Shown here piece by piece: positions 28,843 through 37,323 of a stretch of 64,000 nt of DNA. This DNA comes from Rhodocyclaceae bacterium. GTDB taxonomy: Bacteria > Pseudomonadota > Gammaproteobacteria > Burkholderiales > Rhodocyclaceae. Position 1 is the first letter of the stretch; each line of letters opens with the position of its first letter. The position numbers and the translations under genes are program-made. A model generated the notes under the pieces. It made no database searches. It was not told the DNA's origin and saw nothing but the letters and a program-made list of their open reading frames with translations. The stretch lies in the NCBI GenBank assembly GCA_004379165.1, contig NKXK01000022.1, positions 1 to 64,000 on the forward strand, read 5' to 3'.

Positions 28843-29313
28843 TCACAGGAAGCGGTCGAGCAGTTTGCGGCTGTGGCGGTCAAGTTCGTTGAGGTCACGC
28901 ACCAGAAACTGGATGCCGTGACTGTCGGCGATCAGCAGCCTGGTGCGCGACAGGCGGCGGATGTCCTCCTCGCCCTTCAGCGTCAGCTCGGCGGCGCCGC
29001 GGTTGGTCTGCACCTGCCAGATGCTGGGGCAGGCGAAGCTGGAAACGCTGGCGATGCGCTCGATTTCTGGCACGAACTCGCGGCTGGCGAGTTCTTCCTC
29101 GATCAGGCCGCGCACGCCATCAGGCAGGTCGGCGATACGCTCGGCCCAGCCGACTTCGTGGCCTTCGAAATTGACCAGCGAAATGCCTTCGTCCGGCGCG
29201 GCGATGGGAAAGGCGCGCACCGGCGTCACGCCTTCGTGGCGTTCGCCGTTTTCGGCCGTTAATACGAGTCGACCGTAGCTGTCGCGCTCAAGTTGGAAAT
29301 TTGCGTTGGCCAT
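28843..29313 (-). CDS. DUF1854 protein associated with cyanophycin metabolism
   Basis: A 156-residue soluble protein with the DUF1854 pattern: NFQLERDSYGRLVLTAENGE, VTPVRAFPIAAPDEGISLV, then GHEVGWAERI and the C-terminal HGIQFLVRDLNELDRHSRKLLDRFL. Members are repeatedly found beside cph genes and the neighbouring ABC transporter, hence the common label cyanophycin-associated; the molecular role is unknown. The gene sits 7 bases after the transporter and ahead of the two synthetases on the same strand. Confidence 0.85.
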   Translation of the reverse strand: MANANFQLERDSYGRLVLTAENGERHEGVTPVRAFPIAAPDEGISLVNFEGHEVGWAERIADLPDGVRGLIEEELASREFVPEIERIASVSSFACPSIWQVQTNRGAAELTLKGEEDIRRLSRTRLLIADSHGIQFLVRDLNELDRHSRKLLDRFL

Positions 29314-29320
29314 GGTTCGT

Positions 29321-31612
29321 TCAGACGGGCAGGGCTTTCGGGAGCTCGGGGGCGCGCGGCAACTGGTCTTCGGTATCGACGTTGCGGGCCTGTGCCATGT
29401 AGAGCTTGTAGTAATGGCCTTCCTCGGCCATCAGCTGGTCGTGGTTGCCGATTTCGACGATGCGGCCACGGTCCATCACCACCAGCCGGTCGGCCTTGCG
29501 CAGCGTGCTCAGGCGGTGGGCGATGGCGATGGTGGTGCGGCCCTTGACCAGATTGTCGAGCGCCTTCTGGATTTCCTTCTCGGTCTCGGTGTCGACCGCC
29601 GAGGTCGCCTCGTCGAGGATCAGGATGCGCGGGTCGATCAACAGCGCACGGGCGATCGAGATGCGCTGGCGCTCGCCGCCAGACAGGCCCTGGCCCCGTT
29701 CGCCGACCAGCGAGTCATAGCCGTGCGGCAGACGCAGGATGAATTCGTGGGCGTGCGCGGCGCGGGCGGCAGCGATGATTTCGGTGCGCGTCGCATTCGG
29801 CTTGCCGTAGGCGATGTTGTCGGCGATGGTGCCGAAGAAGAGGAAGGGTTCCTGCAACACGAGGCCGATGTGCTGGCGGAATTCGGCGACCGGCACCGAA
29901 CGGACATCGACGCCGTCGATCAGTACCTGGCCTTCGGTGACGTCGTAGAAGCGGCAGATGAGGTTCACCAGCGTCGACTTGCCGGAGCCGGAATGGCCGA
30001 CCAGACCGATCATCTCGCCGGGCTGAATGACCAGATCGACATCCTTGGTGACGGCGCGGGTGCCGTAGCGGAAGCTGGCCTTTTTCAACTCAAGCTGGCC
30101 GGTAACCTTGGGCAGACGCACCGGATTGCCTGGCTCGGGCACACTCGATACATGGTCGAGGATGTCGAAGATCCGTTTGGTGCTCGAGGCGGCGCGCTGG
30201 GTGGCCGAAACGATGCGGCTCATCGAGTCGAGGCGGGTGTAGAAGCGGCCGATGTAGGCGAGGAAGGCGGTGAGCACGCCGACCGTCGAGTCGCCCTTGG
30301 CGATCTGCCAGATGCCGAAGACCCAGACGACGAGCAGGCCGACTTCGGTGAGCAGTGTCACCGTCGGCGTGAATACCGACCAGGTCTTGTTGAGCTTGTC
30401 GTTCATCTGCAGGTTGTGCTCGTTGGCTGCGCGGAAGCGGTCACCTTCGCGCTTTTCCTGGGCAAAGGCCTTGACGACGCGGATGCCGGGGATGGTGTCG
30501 GCGAGCACATTGGTTACTTCGGCCCAGACGCGGTCGATCTTCTCGAAGCCGGTTCGCAGCTTTTCGCGCACGAAGTGGATCAGCCAGCCGATGATCGGCA
30601 GCGGCAGCAGCGTCACCAGCGCCAGCCAGGGGTTGATGGTGAACAGGATGACCGCAGTCATCGTGATCATCAGTACGTCAGTGGCGAAGTTGAGCAGGTC
30701 TAGCGAGAGGAAGATATTGATGCGATCGGTTTCGTTGCCGATGCGCGCCATCAGGTCGCCAGTACGCTTGCCGCCGAAGTACTCCAGCGACAGGCCGAGC
30801 AGGTGGTCGTAGGTCTGCGTCCGCAGGTCGCGGCCGATGCGCTCGGAAACCAGCGAGAGGATGTAGGTGCGAATCCAGCCTAGCCCCCAAGCAACGACCG
30901 CAGCACCGAGCAGGCCGCCGAGGTACATCAAGACCAGCTGCCAGTCGATGGGTTTGCCGTTCTGGAAGGGAATCAGCACCTCGTCCATCAGTGGCATGGT
31001 CAGGTAGGGCGGCACCAGTTGCGCGGCGGTCGAAGCCAGCGTCAGCACGAAGCCGAGGAAGAGCTGCCAGCGATAAGGCCGGGCAAAGCGCCAGAGGCGG
31101 AATAGTGTCCAGGTCGACGGGGCGACGGTGGCTTCTCGGTTGCAGATCGGGCACTCGTCCTCGCCCGGTGGAATCGGCGCCTTGCACTTGGGGCAGGTTT
31201 CGTCGTCGGGGCGGGCGACCGGCTGGCCGGTGGCGATGCTGTAACGGTGCAGGTCGAATTCGGTGATGACGCGCAGCGCCGCCAGATTGTGGCCCAGCGT
31301 ATAGCGCCAGCAGGCGACGCGGCCTTGCGGATCGAGCAGTTCGAGCATGCCGACGCCGGCGTGGTCGTTGTGGGTCAGCATCAGGCCGGCCTGCAGCGGC
31401 CAGCTTTGCCAGGCCGTCTCGCCGGGGGCCAACGCCAGCAGGCGACGCTCGGTGACGGCGACCAGGCCGCGGCTGAATTGCAGGCGTTGATCGAGATCGA
31501 GTTCCAGCCAGGCCTGGATCTTTTCGCTGGCTGCCAGCTGTGTCTGCAGTCGTTCGGCCCAGTGGCCGGGGAGTGCCGGCTCGTTACCGGTCGGAAGCAT
31601 GTCGGGGATCAT
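29321..31612 (-). CDS. Cyanophycin-associated ABC transporter (fused membrane and ATPase domains)
   Basis: A 763-residue half-transporter of the exporter type. An N-terminal soluble region of about 135 residues is followed by a zinc knuckle (CPKCKAPIPPGEDECPIC, about 138-156), a six-helix membrane domain (about 180-480), and an ATPase domain with Walker A GHSGSGKST (near 542), signature LSGGERQRIS (near 642) and Walker B ILILDEATSAVD. The zinc knuckle and long N-terminal region are not typical of exporters and mark the cyanophycin-linked subgroup. Substrate unknown; a lipid, peptide or amino-acid export function is only a guess. First gene of the cph operon. Confidence 0.88.
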   Translation of the reverse strand: MIPDMLPTGNEPALPGHWAERLQTQLAASEKIQAWLELDLDQRLQFSRGLVAVTERRLLALAPGETAWQSWPLQAGLMLTHNDHAGVGMLELLDPQGRVACWRYTLGHNLAALRVITEFDLHRYSIATGQPVARPDDETCPKCKAPIPPGEDECPICNREATVAPSTWTLFRLWRFARPYRWQLFLGFVLTLASTAAQLVPPYLTMPLMDEVLIPFQNGKPIDWQLVLMYLGGLLGAAVVAWGLGWIRTYILSLVSERIGRDLRTQTYDHLLGLSLEYFGGKRTGDLMARIGNETDRINIFLSLDLLNFATDVLMITMTAVILFTINPWLALVTLLPLPIIGWLIHFVREKLRTGFEKIDRVWAEVTNVLADTIPGIRVVKAFAQEKREGDRFRAANEHNLQMNDKLNKTWSVFTPTVTLLTEVGLLVVWVFGIWQIAKGDSTVGVLTAFLAYIGRFYTRLDSMSRIVSATQRAASSTKRIFDILDHVSSVPEPGNPVRLPKVTGQLELKKASFRYGTRAVTKDVDLVIQPGEMIGLVGHSGSGKSTLVNLICRFYDVTEGQVLIDGVDVRSVPVAEFRQHIGLVLQEPFLFFGTIADNIAYGKPNATRTEIIAAARAAHAHEFILRLPHGYDSLVGERGQGLSGGERQRISIARALLIDPRILILDEATSAVDTETEKEIQKALDNLVKGRTTIAIAHRLSTLRKADRLVVMDRGRIVEIGNHDQLMAEEGHYYKLYMAQARNVDTEDQLPRAPELPKALPV

Positions 31613-31714
31613 CAGGAAAGTATACCGGAAGCCGGGTAGGGCTTTTTAACGTTCGGCCGTCCGCTGCGATGACCGGCGCCGAGTCTGCGTAAAAAGCCAC
31701 AGCCGCCGCCCCGT

Positions 31715-31748
31715 CTGCGGTGAACCCGGAAAATGGCCAAAAATCAGG
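31715..31748 (-). repeat. Dispersed repeat, copy 7 (reverse)
   Basis: CTGCGGTGAACCCGGAAAA followed by GGCCAAAAATCAGG, between the divergent ABC transporter and nirJ genes, just upstream of the nirJ Dnr box. Confidence 0.9.
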
Positions 31749-31769
31749 GTTTTCTGATGCGTGTTGCGA

Positions 31770-31783
31770 TTGACGGGAATCAA
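31770..31783. promoter_or_regulatory. FNR/Dnr box upstream of nirJ
   Basis: TTGACGGGAATCAA differs from TTGAT-N4-ATCAA at one position and is centred 77 bases before the nirJ start. It implies that nirJN, although 11 kb from nirS, is controlled by the same regulator. Confidence 0.7.
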
Positions 31784-31853
31784 GGCGGCCAGTGCCGCGC
31801 TGCCGTTGAATACGGCCAGACCTTCAATACCTCGACGACCTGTAAGGATTTTC

Positions 31854-32993
31854 ATGTTCCGCATCTCGCAATACCTGGCCGAAGTCGCCCAGCCGACCCC
31901 GATCGGCCCGAAGCGCAACCCGCCCGGGCCGGTGGTCATCTGGAACCTGATCCGCCGCTGCAACCTGACCTGCAAACATTGTTACTCGATCTCGGCGGAC
32001 AGCAATTTTCCCGGTGAATTGAGTTTCGACGAAATCTGCACGGTGATGGACGACCTCAAGGCGTTTCGGGTGCCAGTGCTGATTCTCTCTGGCGGCGAGC
32101 CGCTGCTGCGGCCGGATATCTACGACATCGCCGGGCGGGCCAAGGCGAAGGGCTTCTATGTGGGTCTGTCGTCCAACGGCACGCTGATCGACGAGAGCAA
32201 CATCGACCGGATTGCCGAGTGCGATTTCAACTACGTCGGGGTGTCGCTCGATGGCCTGGGGGCGACACACGACAAATTCCGCCGCCTCGACGGCGCCTTC
32301 GAGGCCTCGCTCAAGGGCATTCGCCTGTGCCGCGATCTGGGGGTGAAAATCGGCGTCCGCTTCACGATGACGCAGGACAATGCCCACGACCTCCCGGGGC
32401 TGCTGAAACTGGTCGAGGATGAGGGCATCGACCGCTTCTATTTTTCGCACCTCAACTATGCCGGTCGCGGCAACAAGAACCGCAAGGATGACGTCCAGCA
32501 CAAGCTGACGCGCTGGGCCATGGACCTGCTGTTCGATACCTGTTGGGCGTACCAGCAGCGCGGTCTGGAGAAGGAGTTCACCACCGGCAACAACGATGCC
32601 GACGGCGTCTATTTTCTGCATTGGGTGCGCCGCCGCTTCCCGGAGAAGGCGGCGCATGTCGAGGCCAAGCTGAGGCAGTGGGGCGGCAACTCATCCGGCG
32701 TTAACGTCGCCAACATCGACAACCTGGGCAATGTCCATCCCGACACCATGTGGTGGCATTACACGCTGGGCAACGTCAAGGAGCGGCCGTTTTCGCAAAT
32801 CTGGCCGGATACCTCGGATGACCTGATGGCCGGGCTGAAGCAGTATCCGCGGGCAGTCGAGGGCCGTTGTGCAACCTGCGCCTATCTGCCGGTCTGCAAT
32901 GGCAACACCCGCGTCCGTGCCCAGCAGCTGACGGGTAATCCGTGGGCTGAAGACCCCGGCTGCTATCTGAGCGATGAGGAGATCGCCGCATGA
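31854..32993 (+). CDS. nirJ: Haem d1 biosynthesis radical SAM protein NirJ
   Basis: NirJ replaces the two propionate side chains on rings A and B of the haem d1 precursor with keto functions. The 379-residue protein has the radical SAM cluster motif C36-x3-C40-x2-C43 (CNLTCKHCY), the LILSGGEPLLRPD and FNYVGVSLDG segments, and a C-terminal cysteine cluster (CATCAYLPVCNGNTR, DPGCYL) for an extra Fe-S cluster. AAGGA lies six bases before the ATG, which starts MFRISQYL as in the family. Its stop overlaps nirN (ATGA). Confidence 0.96.
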   Translation: MFRISQYLAEVAQPTPIGPKRNPPGPVVIWNLIRRCNLTCKHCYSISADSNFPGELSFDEICTVMDDLKAFRVPVLILSGGEPLLRPDIYDIAGRAKAKGFYVGLSSNGTLIDESNIDRIAECDFNYVGVSLDGLGATHDKFRRLDGAFEASLKGIRLCRDLGVKIGVRFTMTQDNAHDLPGLLKLVEDEGIDRFYFSHLNYAGRGNKNRKDDVQHKLTRWAMDLLFDTCWAYQQRGLEKEFTTGNNDADGVYFLHWVRRRFPEKAAHVEAKLRQWGGNSSGVNVANIDNLGNVHPDTMWWHYTLGNVKERPFSQIWPDTSDDLMAGLKQYPRAVEGRCATCAYLPVCNGNTRVRAQQLTGNPWAEDPGCYLSDEEIAA

Positions 32994-34561
32994 AATGGAA
33001 TGTCCTGATTCCCGCCGCGCTGGCGGTGTGCTCCCTGATGGTGATGGCCGATCTGGCACAGGCGGCTGACGCCCCGGCAGCCTACAAGGAACACTGCGCC
33101 TCGTGTCATGGCGAGGCTCGCCTTGGGGGTATTGGCCCGGCACTGATTCCGGAAAACCTCGCCCGCCTGCGCAAGGCCGAGGCGGAAAAAGTCATCCGCG
33201 AAGGTCGCCCGGCGACGCAGATGCCGGCCTTCGGCGACAAACTGAATGCGGATGAAATCAAGGCGATGATCGAGTACGCCTATACCGCGATCAAGCCGAT
33301 GCCGGCCTGGGGCGAAAAGGAAATCACCGCGTCACGCATCGTGCTGGAACCTAAACGATTGCCGGACAAGCCGGTATTCAAGGCCGATCCGCAAAATCTC
33401 TTTGTCGTCGTCGAATCCGGCGACCACCATGTGTCGATTCTCGACGGCGACAAGCTGGAACCCATCCACCGCTTCCAGTCGCGTTTTGCATTGCACGGCG
33501 GGCCGAAATTCACCCCTGACGGACGCTATGTCTTCTTTGCGTCGCGCGACGGCTGGATCACCAAGTTCGATCTGTGGAACCTGAAGGTGATCAGCGAAGT
33601 CCGCGCCGGCATCAATACCCGCAATGCGGCGGTGTCCGGCGATGGCAAATACGTCGCCGTCGCCAACTACCTGCCGCACAGCCTGGTCATCCTCGACGCC
33701 GATCTCAATTTCGTGAAATCGCTGGCCGTGACCGACAAGGACGGCAAAGTTTCGTCGCGCGTTTCGGCGGTCTATGACGCCTCGCCGCGCCAGAGTTTCG
33801 TCGCCGCACTCAAGGATGTGAAGGAAGTCTGGGAGGTATCGTACAACCCGAAGGCCGATGACATCCCGGCCGGCATGATCCATGACTTCAAGTACAAGGA
33901 AGGCGCTTTCGTCAGCGGCTTCCTCAATCCGGTCCGCACCCAGCTCGACGATTATCTCGACGACTTCTACTTCACCCAGGGCTACGACGAAGTGATGGGC
34001 GCCTCGCGCAATGACGCCAAATCCGCCGTCAGCGGCCAGGTGGTCAATCTCGATGCGCGCAAGAAAATTGCCGATCTCGAACTGCCCGGCATGCCCCACC
34101 TCGGTTCCGGCATCTCGTGGAAATGGCAGGGCAAGACCGTGATGGCGACGCCGAACCTCAACGAAGGCCTGATCAGCATCATCGACATGAAAACCTGGAA
34201 GACGCTCAAGCAGATCAAGACCCGCGGCCCCGGCTTCTTCATGCGCAGCCACGAAAACAGCCGTTATGCCTGGACCGACTCGATGATGAGCAAGGAGTTC
34301 AAGGACACCATGCAGGTCATCGATAAACAGACACTGGAGGTCGCCGCCGAATTGAAACCTGTACCGGGCAAGACCTTCGCACATGTCGAATTCACCCGCG
34401 ATGGCAAATACGTCCTTGCCAGCCTGTGGGAAATGGACGGTGCGCTGATCATCTACGACGCGGTGACGCTGAACGAGGTCAAGCGCCTGCCGATGAAGAA
34501 ACCGGTCGGCAAGTACAACGTCTGGAACAAGATAACCAAGTCGGAGGGGACGAGCCACTGA
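32990..34561 (+). CDS. nirN: Cytochrome cd1-like d1 dehydrogenase NirN
   Basis: NirN is a periplasmic NirS homologue that converts dihydro-haem d1 to haem d1 and hands it to NirS. The 523-residue precursor has a signal peptide (to about residue 25), a cytochrome c site at C36-A-S-C39-H40, a methionine-containing segment (ATQMPAFG), and a d1-type propeller to the C-terminus. It is shorter than NirS and ends with a similar PVGKYNVWN motif. Overlap with nirJ indicates cotranslation. Confidence 0.95.
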   Translation: MKWNVLIPAALAVCSLMVMADLAQAADAPAAYKEHCASCHGEARLGGIGPALIPENLARLRKAEAEKVIREGRPATQMPAFGDKLNADEIKAMIEYAYTAIKPMPAWGEKEITASRIVLEPKRLPDKPVFKADPQNLFVVVESGDHHVSILDGDKLEPIHRFQSRFALHGGPKFTPDGRYVFFASRDGWITKFDLWNLKVISEVRAGINTRNAAVSGDGKYVAVANYLPHSLVILDADLNFVKSLAVTDKDGKVSSRVSAVYDASPRQSFVAALKDVKEVWEVSYNPKADDIPAGMIHDFKYKEGAFVSGFLNPVRTQLDDYLDDFYFTQGYDEVMGASRNDAKSAVSGQVVNLDARKKIADLELPGMPHLGSGISWKWQGKTVMATPNLNEGLISIIDMKTWKTLKQIKTRGPGFFMRSHENSRYAWTDSMMSKEFKDTMQVIDKQTLEVAAELKPVPGKTFAHVEFTRDGKYVLASLWEMDGALIIYDAVTLNEVKRLPMKKPVGKYNVWNKITKSEGTSH

Positions 34562-34582
34562 GGCCGACTCCAGTCCTTGCCG

Positions 34583-34615
34583 GAATCGGCGGCTTTTTCA
34601 GGTTGACGGCAGCAG
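34583..34615 (+). repeat. Dispersed repeat, copy 8 (forward)
   Basis: GAATCGGCGGCTTTTTC then AGGTTGACGGCAGCAG, immediately after nirN and before the kinase remnant. Confidence 0.88.
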
Positions 34616-34829
34616 GGGAAGTTTTGCGATCCGGCGCACCGGAAGCCGTTCTCTTTCGCCGGCTGAATGTTTTCCCGCTTGCCTCGCAGTACTCCGAGTG
34701 TAAGCTGCCCGGCGTTAGAATTGCCGGTGTGGCGTAAGACTTTGATGGCGACTAAAACAGCCGATAATCCTTGGAGGCTGGCGCCGGAATCTTGCATCCG
34801 GGGGGAGACATGGGGCTGAAAATTGGCGG

Positions 34830-35210
34830 ATGGTGGCGAAAAGCCTGGCTGAGGGCTGCACCTTCTGGTTTACCGCCTGCCTGGCACCGTTGGCGACGGC
34901 GCCCGGTCAGGTGGCGGATGCCGGCGTTGCCGAAGATGGCCAGAAAGCGGTCGATCTGGCGGACGCACGCGATTACGCACTGATCCTGATGGACGTGCAG
35001 ATGCCGACGCTCAACGGGATTGAGGCCACACAGGCGATCCGCGCCGGCCAGCGCAATCGGGACGTGCCGATCATTGCCATTTCAGCCAATGCCTTCGCTC
35101 AGGATCGCGCCGACTGCCTGGCCGCCGGCATGCAGGAGCACATCGTCAAGCCGGTAGAGCTGCAGGCTCTTTACCGGGCGCTGCTGACCTGGCTGCGGGC
35201 AGCTGGCTGA
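34830..35210 (+). pseudogene. Remnant of a hybrid histidine kinase (ATPase end plus receiver)
   Basis: The frame joins the last strand of a HATPase domain (GCTFWFTACLAPL, as in GSTFWFT elsewhere) directly to the middle of a receiver domain ([39 protein letters not shown], with the phosphorylatable Asp in MDVQMP and Lys in IVKPVE). The start of the receiver, which should carry the acidic pair (as in LLAEDEPIN), is deleted, and nothing of the kinase core precedes it. The closest visible relative is the intact kinase at 39.0-42.3 kb. It lies between two same-direction copies of the dispersed repeat. Probably not functional. Confidence 0.75.
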
Positions 35211-35212
35211 GC

Positions 35213-35983
35213 ATGCCCGATTTTGGGCAGTTTTTCGGGTTGACCGCAGCAGACACGCTGCCGCCGCCGTATGCGGCCACAGATGCCCAGCGGCTAGCAA
35301 CTCGGCACCTCGTGGTGGTGACGGCAGCGGACTGGCCGGCATCTGCCGGCGAGTTGCGCTGTTTCAGCCGCGAGGCTGCGACAGACCGCTGGCAAGCTGC
35401 AGGCAGTGTTGTGCCCGTGATGCTCGGACGCAACGGTCTGGCCTGGGGGCGGGGCTTGCATCGGCCGGTGCTTGGCGGGCGGCAGAAAACCGAGGGCGAC
35501 GGCTGCGCGCCGGCCGGGGTGTTCGCGATCACGGCGCTGTTCGGCGTCGTGAGTGACGACAGCCCGCTATTGGCCGGCAAGCTGCCTTTTTTGCGTGCGA
35601 CGCCGGGGGTGCTGGCGATCGATGACCCGGCCTCCATTCATTACAACCGGATTGTGGATACTGCCCGGATCGCCGCTCCGGACTGGCGCTCTGCCGAGAC
35701 CATGCTGCGCACGGATGGCCGTTACCTGCTGGGCGCGGTGGTAGCGCACAATGGCCCGCCTGCGGTGCCGGGGGGCGGTTCCTGCATTTTCATCCATATC
35801 GCCGAGGCCGGGCAGCCGACGGCAGGCTGTACCGCCTTGCCGGCGGGGGAGATGGCAAGGCTCGCCGGCTGGCTGGCCACGGCGGAATCGCCCCTGCTGG
35901 TGGAGTTGCCGGCGGCTATTTACGACGCCAGCCGGGCCGATTGGGGTTGGCCGGCGCTGCCTGCGCTGGCGCAGGACTGCTAG
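35213..35983 (+). CDS. L,D-transpeptidase (YkuD)-like protein
   Basis: A 256-residue protein with the fold motifs of the L,D-transpeptidase/YafK-YkuD group: VPVMLGRNGLAWGRGL, KTEGDGCAPAGVFAI, and the catalytic-type segment SCIFIHIAEAGQPTAGCTALP, with the probable nucleophile in TAGC. Such enzymes cross-link or modify peptidoglycan or attach lipoproteins in the periplasm. No convincing signal peptide is seen: the annotated N-terminus (MPDFGQFFGLTAAD) is encoded by a copy of the dispersed repeat. Either the native 5' end was replaced or a later start is used. The catalytic domain itself looks intact. Confidence 0.7.
   Translation: MPDFGQFFGLTAADTLPPPYAATDAQRLATRHLVVVTAADWPASAGELRCFSREAATDRWQAAGSVVPVMLGRNGLAWGRGLHRPVLGGRQKTEGDGCAPAGVFAITALFGVVSDDSPLLAGKLPFLRATPGVLAIDDPASIHYNRIVDTARIAAPDWRSAETMLRTDGRYLLGAVVAHNGPPAVPGGGSCIFIHIAEAGQPTAGCTALPAGEMARLAGWLATAESPLLVELPAAIYDASRADWGWPALPALAQDC
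35218..35252 (+). repeat. Dispersed repeat, copy 9 (forward, at the start of the L,D-transpeptidase gene)
   Basis: CGATTTTGGGCAGTTTTTC then GGGTTGACCGCAGCAG. It encodes residues 3-13 (DFGQFFGLTAA) of the adjacent protein. Confidence 0.9.
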
Positions 35984-36014
35984 ACTATTGGCCCGCATTG
36001 CCTGCCTGTGCCAC

Positions 36015-37259
36015 GTGCTTAATCGAATCTGGGTTGCCTTCATTCTCATCGGCTTTGCCGCCGCCGTTGTGCAGACGGCGCAGGGCGACCGCGAACTGTT
36101 CTCGCGCGTGCTCACCGGGCTCTTCGATACCGCGAAAACCGGCTTCGACATCTCGCTCGGCCTGGTCGGCATCATGAGCTTCTGGCTGGGGGTGATGAAG
36201 GTCGGCGAGAAGGGCGGCCTGATCCAGTTGCTCGGCCGCCTGCTGGCGCCGCTGTTCGCCCGCCTTTTTCCGCAGATTCCGGCCGGTCATCCGGCCAGCG
36301 GCAGCATGGTGATGAACTTCTCCGCCAACATGCTCGGCCTGGACAACGCCGCCACGCCGCTCGGCCTCAAGGCGATGCGCGAACTGCAGGAGATCAACCC
36401 GCAGAAGGATACCGCCAGCAACCCGATGATCATGTTCCTGGTGCTCAACACCGCCGGCATCACCTTGATCCCGACCTCGGTCATCGCCATCCGCCAGAGC
36501 ATCGCCCTCAAGCAGGGGCTGGTCGGCTTCAACGCCGCCGACATTTTCCTGCCGACGCTGCTCGGCACCTTTGTGTCCTTCTGCGCAGGGCTGATCGCGG
36601 TGGCGATCTGGCAGCGCATCAACCTCTTCTGCAAGCCGGTACTCGCTTTCATTGCCGGCTTTGCGGCGCTGATGGGTGGGCTGTACTGGTGGCTGGTCGG
36701 CCTGCAGCCGGCGGAAATGGCGCAGATGATCGGCCTGCTTGGCAGCGGTTTGATCGTATCGATCATCGTTCTCTTCGTCGGCGTCGCCGCAGTGCGCGGG
36801 GTCGATGTCTACGAAATCTTCGTCGAGGGCGCGCGCGACGGTTTCGGCGTTGCGGTGCAGATCATTCCCTATCTGGTGGCGATGCTGGCGGCGATTTCCA
36901 TCTTTCGCACCACCGGCTGCATGAACTACCTGATCGACGGCATCGCCGCCATCGTCGGGGTGCTGGGCATGAACACCGATTTCGTGCCGGCGCTGCCGGT
37001 CGGGCTGATGAAGACCCTCTCCGGCAGCGGCGCCCGCGGCCTGATGGTCGACGTGATGACCACCTACGGCGTCGATTCCTTCCAGGGCAAGCTGGCGGCA
37101 ATTATCCAGGGCTCGACGGAAACCACCTTCTACGTGCTGGCGGTGTATTTTGGCAGCGTCGGCATCACCAGGACCCGCTACGCGGTGGCCGGCGGGCTGA
37201 TTGCCGACTTCGTCGGCCTTATCGGCGCCATTCTCATCGCCTATGCCTTCTATCACTGA
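36015..37259 (+). CDS. Nucleoside-recognition domain membrane protein (SpmA/SpmB fusion)
   Basis: A 414-residue multi-pass membrane protein with two nucleoside-recognition (Gate) domains. The first half resembles SpmA (GIMSFWLGVMKVGEKGGL, NMLGLDNAATPLGLKAM), and the second half resembles SpmB (ARDGFGVAVQIIPYLVAML, LPVGLMKTLSGSGARG, QGSTETTFYVLAVYFG). Despite the name of the Bacillus proteins, members occur in non-sporulating bacteria with unknown substrates. The GTG at 36015 gives VLNRIWVAFILIGF, matching the usual N-terminus; no clear ribosome site is visible. It follows the L,D-transpeptidase gene by 31 bases. Confidence 0.85.
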   Translation: MLNRIWVAFILIGFAAAVVQTAQGDRELFSRVLTGLFDTAKTGFDISLGLVGIMSFWLGVMKVGEKGGLIQLLGRLLAPLFARLFPQIPAGHPASGSMVMNFSANMLGLDNAATPLGLKAMRELQEINPQKDTASNPMIMFLVLNTAGITLIPTSVIAIRQSIALKQGLVGFNAADIFLPTLLGTFVSFCAGLIAVAIWQRINLFCKPVLAFIAGFAALMGGLYWWLVGLQPAEMAQMIGLLGSGLIVSIIVLFVGVAAVRGVDVYEIFVEGARDGFGVAVQIIPYLVAMLAAISIFRTTGCMNYLIDGIAAIVGVLGMNTDFVPALPVGLMKTLSGSGARGLMVDVMTTYGVDSFQGKLAAIIQGSTETTFYVLAVYFGSVGITRTRYAVAGGLIADFVGLIGAILIAYAFYH

Positions 37260-37290
37260 GCATCTGCAACCATAGAACCAACGGCTGGCC

Positions 37291-37322
37291 CTAGGGTGAA
37301 CCCGGAAAATCGGCGAAAATTG
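37291..37322 (-). repeat. Dispersed repeat, copy 10 (reverse)
   Basis: GGGTGAACCCGGAAAA followed by TCGGCGAAAATTG, directly abutting the rluE start codon. Confidence 0.88.
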
Positions 37323-37323
37323 C

